Source: an uncultured Prevotellaceae bacterium (GTDB lineage Bacteria; Bacteroidota; Bacteroidia; Bacteroidales; Bacteroidaceae). From it: a stretch of 11,275 nucleotides of DNA. The position numbers were made by a program, and so were the translations under genes. Below the pieces are notes generated by a model. That model was not told the DNA's origin. It ran no database searches and saw only the letters and a list, made by a program, of their open reading frames with translations. This document shows positions 6,617 to 11,275 of this stretch, piece after piece. Within the stretch, counting starts at the first letter, position 1, and each line of letters opens with the position of its first letter. The stretch covers positions 1-11,275 of the forward strand of contig UQST01000061.1 in assembly GCA_900543815.1 (NCBI GenBank). Direction: 5' to 3'.

Positions 6617-6690
6617 ATCTATGTAGTTATAGTTTCGACTTCTCTGTTTGCTCTCTCTGTCTGGCCTCTGCGCCCGTTCCTGCCGTTTGT

Positions 6691-6750
6691 ATATATATAT
6701 AATGTGTGCTCTGTGCCGGCAGCATCGGGCTACACATTATATATAATATA
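6691..6750. terminator. Long AT-rich stem-loop after prfB
   Basis: TATATATAATGTGT (6694-6707) and ACACATTATATATA (6732-6745) form a perfect 14-base stem, extendable with AT pairs on the outside, around a 24-base GC-rich loop containing GCCGGC. It starts 14 bases after the TAA of prfB (minus strand). The place suits a terminator of the acyl-CoA synthetase-prfB transcript. However, the stem is AT-rich and lacks a classical T run, so an mRNA-stability element or processing site is equally possible. Confidence 0.5.
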
Positions 6751-6763
6751 TGAGGCCGACTGC

Positions 6764-7876
6764 TTAGGCTTCGCCACCGAACTCCATCAGGTAGGCCTTG
6801 ATGAAGGCATCTATCTTGCCGTCCATCACGCCGCTCACATCACTCGTCTGGTAGTTGGTACGGTGGTCTTTCACGCGGCGGTCGTCAAACACATAACTGC
6901 GTATCTGACTGCCCCATTCTATCTTCTTCTTGCCTGCTTCCACCTTGGCCTGTTCGGCCATTCTGTGCTGCAGCTCCTTGTCATACAGCATAGAGCGGAG
7001 CAGTCGCATGGCGTTCTCCTTATTCTTCGGCTGGTCACGGGTTTCGGTGTTCTCGATGAGGATTTCCTCTTCCTCGCCCGTGTAGGGGTCTTTGTACTGG
7101 TAACGCAGACGCACTCCAGACTCCACCTTGTTCACATTCTGACCGCCTGCACCGCTGCTTCGGAACGTATCCCACGAGATGCGGGCCTGCTCGATGTTCA
7201 CTTCGATGGTGTCGTCAACCAGTGGCGTTACGAACACACTGGCGAAGCTGGTCATTCGCTTGCCTTGTGCATTATAGGGACTTACGCGTACCAGGCGGTG
7301 CACACCGTTCTCACTCTTGAGGAAACCATAGGCATATTCGCCCTGAATCTCCAGCGTACAAGTCTTGATGCCTGCATCATCGCCGTCTATCAGGTTGCTC
7401 ACCACGCACTTATAACCGTTTGTCTCGGCCCAGCGCATATACATTCTCATGAGCATCTGTGCCCAGTCCTGTGCTTCGGTGCCGCCTGCACCCGAGTTTA
7501 TCTTCAGTACTGCGTCCATGGGATCCTCCTCCTGACGCAGCATATTCTTCAGTTCGAGAGCCTCGATGGCTTCGATGGCCTTGGCATACATGCTATCCAC
7601 TTCCTCCTCGGTGACCAGTTCCTCCTTGTAGAAGTCGAAGGCAGTCTCCAGTTCGTCGGCCATTGTCTGCACCTGCTCATAGCTCTTGATCCACTTCTCC
7701 AGCCCCTTGACCAGCTTCATCTGCGCCTCTGCCCGCTTCTGGTCATCCCAGAAGCCAGGTGCCTGAGTGCGCAACTGCTCCTCCTCATACTGCACCTTCT
7801 TGGCATCGATATCCAGGTAGCGATGAAGTTGTTCTGTTCTCTCCTTTACGTCTTTCAGTTGTTCTGCTGTAATCAC
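6764..7876 (-). CDS. prfB: Peptide chain release factor 2
   Basis: A 370-residue class I release factor that reads UGA and UAA in the ribosomal A site and triggers release of the finished protein. Seen: a coiled N-terminal domain (about 1-110), INSGAGGTEAQDW (126-138), the stop-recognition stretch RVSPYNAQGKRMTSF (197-211), where the RF2 tripeptide SPF is SPY (199-201), and the catalytic GAGGQNVNK (242-250) with GGQ at 244-246, which places the peptidyl-transfer-centre glutamine. The start is GTG7876; an in-frame TAG lies two codons upstream, so no earlier start exists. Many bacteria make RF2 through a programmed +1 frameshift at an in-frame UGA near codon 26. Here the equivalent codons (Tyr20-Leu21-Asp22, TAC CTG GAT) read straight through, so that autoregulation is absent. 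It follows the acyl-CoA synthetase gene by 16 bases, probably in one transcript. Confidence 0.96.
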   Translation of the reverse strand: MITAEQLKDVKERTEQLHRYLDIDAKKVQYEEEQLRTQAPGFWDDQKRAEAQMKLVKGLEKWIKSYEQVQTMADELETAFDFYKEELVTEEEVDSMYAKAIEAIEALELKNMLRQEEDPMDAVLKINSGAGGTEAQDWAQMLMRMYMRWAETNGYKCVVSNLIDGDDAGIKTCTLEIQGEYAYGFLKSENGVHRLVRVSPYNAQGKRMTSFASVFVTPLVDDTIEVNIEQARISWDTFRSSGAGGQNVNKVESGVRLRYQYKDPYTGEEEEILIENTETRDQPKNKENAMRLLRSMLYDKELQHRMAEQAKVEAGKKKIEWGSQIRSYVFDDRRVKDHRTNYQTSDVSGVMDGKIDAFIKAYLMEFGGEA

Positions 7877-7892
7877 TTTCTATCTATCTATG

Positions 7893-9701
7893 TTATTCTT
7901 CGTACATCTTGTCTATCTGCGCCTTGTAGTTCTGGTAGATGACAGGGCGTTTCACCTTGAGTGTGTTGGTCAGTTCGCCCCGTTCCATGCTGAATGGTTC
8001 GGGCAGCAGGGTGATACGCTTCACCTGCTCATAGTGTGCAAATTCCTGTTGCAGCGTGTCGATGCGGTACATCACAAACTCTACCACCTTGGGGTCAGCG
8101 CACATCTCTTCGCGGCTCTGGAAGTTCATCCCGTGCTCCTTACATGTCTGCTCCAGTAGGTCATATTCGGGTATCACGAGTGCCGATACGAATTTCTTCT
8201 GTTCGGCTACTATCACTATCTGATCCACATACCTATCTACACACAACTTCGATTCCAGCATCTGTGGCGCTATGAACTTGCCGTTGCTGGTCTTGAAGAG
8301 GTCTTTGATGCGGTCGGTGAGGAAGAGTTCGCCGTTCTTCATATAGCCGGCATCGCCCGTGTGGAACCATCCTTCCTCGTCGATGGCCAGTGCTGTCACT
8401 TCCGCCTTGCGGTAGTAGCCCTTGGTGATGGTGTCTCCCTTGAGCAGGACTTCATTGTTGTCACCGAACTTCAGCTGCACTCCGTTGAGCAGTCTGCCTA
8501 CCGAACCTATGCTGATAGGTTTGTCCCAGCGGTCGAGTGTGACTGTTGCGGTGGTCTCTGTCATTCCGTAACCGATTACCAGCAGCAGGCCTACCGAGCG
8601 CATGAACTCTTCCACCTGGGGTGAGATGGCTGCTCCTGCTGTGGGGAAGAAGTTGTGTCGCTCCAGTCCCAAAGTCTTGAGCAAAAGGGCAATGACCGTC
8701 TTTTCGTAGAAGGCGTATTGCAGTTTCAGCGACAGGGGCGGCACCAGTCCGCGCATCTTGTATTCCACATTATAGGTGTGCCCGACGCGCAAAGCCTCTT
8801 CCAGCATGCGTCTCTGTACGGGACTGCTTTTGTGCATGCGTTCCATGACACCTGCATACACCTTCTCCCAGAACCTGGGTACCACACACATCGTGGTGGG
8901 ATGCACCTCGCTCAGACTTCTGAGCACATCCTGCGGCTTGAGGTTGAGGGCCAGTGTACAGCCTGTGGCCAGGCAGAGGTAAGTCCATCCGCGTTCAAAT
9001 ACATGTGTGATCGGCAGGAAGGTGAGCGTGAGGTCTTTGTCCGAGAGCCTTACAGCCCCATTGTGGGCATGAATGCCAGCCATATACATGCGGTGGGTAA
9101 GCATCACACCCTTACTCAGTCCGGTGGTTCCGCTGGTATAGAGTATGTTGGCCAGATCGTCCCTGTCCAGCTCGCGGGTGCGTACCTTCACCTCATCCTG
9201 ATGCTGCAGATGTTCGCCCATGTGCAGGAATTCATCGAAGTAGATGCTCACCTGATCCTGAGGATTCTTCTTCACGCTGCGGTCGAAGATAATCAGTTTG
9301 CTCACCTCGGGATCTATCTTCAGCACCCTGTAGGCCGTATCATACTGGTACTGTTCACCTACAAAGATAAACCTCACCTTGGCGTCACTCACCATGTACT
9401 TCACCTGCATCTCACTGCTGGTAGCATAGAAGGGGATGGTGACAGTCCTGATGGCATACGCGCCGAAATCCACATACAGGCATTCGGGCTTGTTCTGCGA
9501 GAATACCACAATGTTCTCCTGTACCCTCACACCCAACTCCAGCAGCGCGTTGCTCACCTGCTTCACCCGCAGCGAGAACTCGTTCCAGGATACGTTGTTC
9601 CACTGGCCTGACGTGTAGTCACGCCACATCAGAGCCGTACGGTTGCCGTAGCGTTTGGCCTGACTGTGTATTAGTGTTGATAGCGGACTCGGATTCTGCA
9701 T
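7893..9701 (-). CDS. Long-chain acyl-CoA synthetase (AMP-binding, FadD/FACL type)
   Basis: A 602-residue adenylate-forming enzyme that activates a fatty acid with ATP to acyl-AMP, then to acyl-CoA, feeding lipid synthesis or breakdown. Seen: the phosphate-binding loop YTSGTTGLSKG (188-198), LPITHVFERG (229-238, typical of the long-chain branch), PTAGAAIS (353-360), YGMTETT (378-384), WFHTGD (445-450), the hinge DRIKDLFKTSNGKFIAP (463-479), and LTNTLKVKRP (577-586) with the probable catalytic Lys582. The length matches bacterial FACL enzymes. I start at ATG9701 rather than the in-frame codon at 9731, because a TAACTTTG promoter box at 9729-9736 would place the transcript start downstream of 9731. 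It is divergent from the M20 deacylase and is followed by prfB. Chain-length preference cannot be read from sequence. Confidence 0.93.
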   Translation of the reverse strand: MQNPSPLSTLIHSQAKRYGNRTALMWRDYTSGQWNNVSWNEFSLRVKQVSNALLELGVRVQENIVVFSQNKPECLYVDFGAYAIRTVTIPFYATSSEMQVKYMVSDAKVRFIFVGEQYQYDTAYRVLKIDPEVSKLIIFDRSVKKNPQDQVSIYFDEFLHMGEHLQHQDEVKVRTRELDRDDLANILYTSGTTGLSKGVMLTHRMYMAGIHAHNGAVRLSDKDLTLTFLPITHVFERGWTYLCLATGCTLALNLKPQDVLRSLSEVHPTTMCVVPRFWEKVYAGVMERMHKSSPVQRRMLEEALRVGHTYNVEYKMRGLVPPLSLKLQYAFYEKTVIALLLKTLGLERHNFFPTAGAAISPQVEEFMRSVGLLLVIGYGMTETTATVTLDRWDKPISIGSVGRLLNGVQLKFGDNNEVLLKGDTITKGYYRKAEVTALAIDEEGWFHTGDAGYMKNGELFLTDRIKDLFKTSNGKFIAPQMLESKLCVDRYVDQIVIVAEQKKFVSALVIPEYDLLEQTCKEHGMNFQSREEMCADPKVVEFVMYRIDTLQQEFAHYEQVKRITLLPEPFSMERGELTNTLKVKRPVIYQNYKAQIDKMYEE

Positions 9702-9728
9702 AACTTCACACCTTATTCTTGCTTTGCA

Positions 9729-9736
9729 CAAAGTTA
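9729..9736 (-). promoter_or_regulatory. -7 box of the acyl-CoA synthetase promoter
   Basis: The minus strand reads TAACTTTG, a full TAnnTTTG match, 28 bases upstream of ATG9701. The -33 element is poor: the nearest TTG on that strand (9760-9762) is 23 bases away. The box argues against the upstream start codon at 9731. Confidence 0.5.
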
Positions 9737-9766
9737 ATACAACAAGTTGAGATAAACGGCAACATA

Positions 9767-9798
9767 TTTGACTTTTTTGATTTTACTGCGTAACTTTG
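9767..9798 (+). promoter_or_regulatory. Promoter of the M20 deacylase gene
   Basis: TTTG at 9767-9770, a 20-base gap and TAACTTTG at 9791-9798, a near-ideal Bacteroidota promoter. Transcription should begin near 9804, about 20 bases before ATG9825. The -7 octamer is identical to the one facing the opposite way at 9729-9736. Confidence 0.75.
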
Positions 9799-9824
9799 CT
9801 CATCGGAAAGGACAATAGAGCGAG

Positions 9825-10886
9825 ATGACAGACCAACTGACACACGAGGCAACCCAACTGCTGGAGCGCCTCATAAGCATTCCGCGCACGAGCCGGAACG
9901 AGAAGGAGGCAGCCGACATGCTGCAGGATTGCATGACGGGCGAGTATGGATTGCAGGTGGAGCGCACGGGCAACAATCTGCTTGCCACGGCTCCTGGCTT
10001 CTCCTCCAGTCGTCCCACGCTGCTGCTCAATGCGCATATCGATACTGTGAAGCCCGTGAGTGCCTGGCAGAGAGACCCTTTCAGTCCGCAATGGGAGGGT
10101 GACAGACTCTATGGGCTGGGCAGCAATGACGACGGAGCCAGTCTGGTATCGCTCCTGCAGGTGTTCCGCAGGCTCAGTGGGGAAGCTCTTCCTTACAACC
10201 TCCTTTTCCTGACAAGTGCCGAGGAGGAGGTGAGCGGGCGTGATGGGATGGAGCGTATGGTGGGTCTGTTGCCGCATGTGGATGTAGCTCTGGTGGGCGA
10301 ACCTACTGGCATGCAGCCTGCTATAGCCGAGAAGGGGCTGATGGTTCTCGACATCACAGCCCACGGCAAAGCCGGTCATGCAGCCCGCGATGAGGGTGAC
10401 AATGCCATCTATCATGCATTTGACGACATGCAGTGGTTCCGCACCAAGGAGTGGGAGAGGGTATCGCCCCTGCTGGGCAAAGTGAAGACAACGGTGACGA
10501 TAGTCAACTCCGGCACCCAGCACAACGTCATCCCCGACCAGTGTACCTTCACTGTGGATGTGCGCTCCAACGAGTTGTATTCCAATCAAGAACTCTTCCA
10601 ACTCATCTGCCAGGAGGTGAAGAGTGAGGTCAAAGCACGTTCCTTCCGCCTCAACTCCTCATCCATCAGCACCAGCCACCCGATAGTGAAGGCACTCACA
10701 GCCATGGGCAAGAAACCGTTTGGTTCACCTACCCTGAGTGACCAGGCGCTTATGTCCTTCCCGAGCCTGAAGATGGGACCGGGAGAAAGCAGCCGTAGTC
10801 ACACTGCCGATGAATACATTCTGCGCTCAGAGATAGCCGATGCCATCAGCACCTACACCTCTCTGCTGCAAAATCTCGTTCTGTAG
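9825..10886 (+). CDS. argE: M20-family deacylase, ArgE/DapE type (probable N-acyl-ornithine or N-acyl-citrulline deacylase)
   Basis: A 353-residue cytoplasmic zinc-dependent amidohydrolase. Seen, in order: LLLNAHIDTV with metal-ligand His71 and the following Asp73, GSNDDGAS with bridging Asp102, TSAEEEVSG with Glu133 (general base) and Glu134 (metal), VGEPTG with Glu159, a lid or dimerisation domain (about 172-280) containing GKAGHAAR, and SRSHTADEYI with His326. This is the complete dinuclear M20 set. Known: ArgE releases ornithine from an N-acyl form, and DapE releases diaminopimelate. In Bacteroidota, arginine synthesis runs through succinylated intermediates, so the likely substrate is N-succinyl-citrulline or N-succinyl-ornithine rather than the acetyl form; this is inferred, as no other arg gene is in the window. 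ATG9825 fits the promoter at 9767-9798. The gene is divergent from the acyl-CoA synthetase and followed by a tandem repeat. A dipeptidase of the same family is the main alternative. Confidence 0.85.
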   Translation: MTDQLTHEATQLLERLISIPRTSRNEKEAADMLQDCMTGEYGLQVERTGNNLLATAPGFSSSRPTLLLNAHIDTVKPVSAWQRDPFSPQWEGDRLYGLGSNDDGASLVSLLQVFRRLSGEALPYNLLFLTSAEEEVSGRDGMERMVGLLPHVDVALVGEPTGMQPAIAEKGLMVLDITAHGKAGHAARDEGDNAIYHAFDDMQWFRTKEWERVSPLLGKVKTTVTIVNSGTQHNVIPDQCTFTVDVRSNELYSNQELFQLICQEVKSEVKARSFRLNSSSISTSHPIVKALTAMGKKPFGSPTLSDQALMSFPSLKMGPGESSRSHTADEYILRSEIADAISTYTSLLQNLVL

Positions 10887-11030
10887 GTTGAACTCTTTTC
10901 TTCTTTGGGCGAAACGCCTTTTCTCTTTAGACCGAACTCCATTCCTCTTTGGGTGAAGCTCTTTCCTCTTTGAATGAAATCCTCTTCCAGGTTTGAGCGA
11001 AATCCCTTCCTTTTTGGGCGAAATGGGGCA
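10887..11030. repeat. Degenerate 22-base tandem repeat
   Basis: About six and a half units with the approximate form TTTGGGCGAAAYTCCTTTCCTC: a partial unit at 10887-10903, then 10904-10925, 10926-10947, 10948-10968, 10969-10991, 10992-11012 and a final part at 11013-11030. Lengths vary from 21 to 23, so the period does not keep a reading frame, and the open frames over it are not genes. The core GGGCGAAA / GAGCGAAA / GGGTGAAG is best kept and pyrimidine runs separate the cores. It begins at the stop codon of the deacylase gene. Confidence 0.8.
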
Positions 11031-11088
11031 GTCAAATGCCTCAAATCCATCAAAGTTTTACCTTTTGTAAAAGAAAAAGGCCCAACTG

Positions 11089-11120
11089 TTTGGTCAATCA
11101 AGGAAAAGTGCATACCTTTG
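11089..11120 (+). promoter_or_regulatory. Strong Bacteroidota-type promoter upstream of tRNA-Ser
   Basis: TTTG at 11089-11092, a 20-base gap and TACCTTTG at 11113-11120. Spacing and boxes match the consensus. Transcription should start near 11125, leaving about 77 bases before the mature tRNA. Confidence 0.75.
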
Positions 11121-11122
11121 CA

Positions 11123-11197
11123 GCGTCTTTGGAAAGGGGTGCTGGTAAAACAGCCTTCCGGACGCAAAACAAAGATGCTTCACAAGTCGTTGTGAAG
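11123..11197 (+). other. Structured leader upstream of tRNA-Ser
   Basis: Two hairpins fill the space between promoter and tRNA. Hairpin 1 (11123-11165) is nested: GCGTC with GACGC, GGAA (11131-11134) with TTCC (11156-11159), and GCTG (11141-11144) with CAGC (11151-11154) around GTAAAA. Hairpin 2 (11178-11197) is a perfect 8-base stem, CTTCACAA with TTGTGAAG, around GTCG, followed by GTTT. It may be a tRNA precursor leader, an attenuator-like element or a separate small RNA. Confidence 0.5.
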
Positions 11198-11201
11198 GTT
11201 T

Positions 11202-11275
11202 GGAGAGATGGTAGAGTGGTCGATTACAACGGTCTTGAAAACCGTCGTACCGAGAGGTACCGGGGGTTCGAATCC
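11202..11275 (+). tRNA. tRNA-Ser (anticodon UGA), 3' end cut by the window
   Basis: Seen: acceptor strand GGAGAGA (11202-11208), D arm with GTA/TAC around GAGTGGTCGAT, anticodon stem ACGGT/ACCGT with loop CTTGAAA and anticodon TGA at 11236-11238, a long variable arm GTACC-GAGA-GGTAC typical of class II tRNAs, and the T arm GGGGG-TTCGAAT-CC, which runs off the end. The missing part is the rest of the T stem, the acceptor 3' strand and the tail. It decodes UCA and, by wobble, other UCN serine codons. Confidence 0.95.

Noticed and set aside
6704..7942. Long plus-strand open frame opposite prfB
   Set aside because: It mirrors the codons of prfB, which has the complete RF2 motifs on the other strand.
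8655..9611. Long plus-strand open frame opposite the acyl-CoA synthetase
   Set aside because: A shadow of a gene with all adenylate-forming motifs; no recognisable domains.
9783..10601. Minus-strand open frame opposite the M20 deacylase
   Set aside because: A shadow; the plus-strand frame has the complete metal-binding set and a near-ideal promoter.
10887..11030. CRISPR array in the 22-base repeat
   Set aside because: Units are contiguous and degenerate with no unique spacers.
11056..11072. TTTTAC-CTTTT-GTAAAA hairpin as terminator of the deacylase gene
   Set aside because: Six AT-rich pairs without a following T run, 170 bases after the stop; too weak to call.
10853..11167. Minus-strand open frame with repeated Lys/Arg-rich segments
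   Set aside because: Its periodic protein is only the 22-base repeat read through; it overlaps the end of the deacylase gene and the tRNA promoter.
10974..11195. Plus-strand open frame before the tRNA
   Set aside because: It runs through the repeat, the promoter and both leader hairpins; no family resemblance.
11175..11195. Six-codon frame in the tRNA leader as a leader peptide
   Set aside because: It coincides with the hairpin 2 sequence and has no serine-rich content or other sign of use.

Overview
The window looks like chromosomal DNA of a Bacteroidales bacterium, most likely Prevotella-like. Three start regions carry the Bacteroidota promoter form (TTTG or TTG, about 20 bases, then TAnnTTTG). 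Genes have no strong Shine-Dalgarno sequences. Intergenic gaps carry degenerate 'GAACACGGATT' and 'AATTC' repeats of the kind common in that group. The genus is an inference from style, not from a search.

Layout: (1) 1-932, plus strand: an Abi_2/AbiD-AbiF-type HEPN protein with its 5' end at the window edge, visibly more AT-rich than what follows. (2) 1010-1126: an inverted cluster of ACGGATT repeats. (3) 1152-4979, minus strand: a likely operon read from high to low coordinates, with two tandem paralogous NSS-family sodium-coupled transporters and then a membrane-anchored triple helix-hairpin-helix (ComEA-like) protein whose start overlaps the transporter stop by 4 bases. (4) 5098-5484, plus: a single-domain VanZ-like membrane protein, divergent from the transporters. 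(5) 5485-5958: about 470 bases without a gene but with two repeat families. (6) 5959-6616, minus: a 47-residue single-span membrane protein, then a CYTH-domain phosphohydrolase-like protein. (7) 6764-9701, minus: a long-chain acyl-CoA synthetase followed 16 bases later by peptide release factor 2, with a long AT-rich stem-loop after prfB. (8) 9825-10886, plus: an ArgE/DapE-type M20 deacylase, divergent from the acyl-CoA synthetase. (9) 10887-11030: a degenerate 22-base tandem repeat. (10) 11089 to the end: a strong promoter, a leader of about 80 bases with two stem-loops, and the start of tRNA-Ser(UGA), cut by the window end.

Most of this is housekeeping and membrane or transport content. The Abi_2 gene is the only clear defence-type gene. 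I see no CRISPR array, insertion sequence, integrase or multi-gene defence system, and nothing I would call a new system outright. The items most worth a second look are the structured leader before tRNA-Ser, the 22-base tandem repeat, the HhH membrane protein coupled to an amino-acid-type transporter, the overlooked 47-residue membrane protein, and the paired repeat elements.
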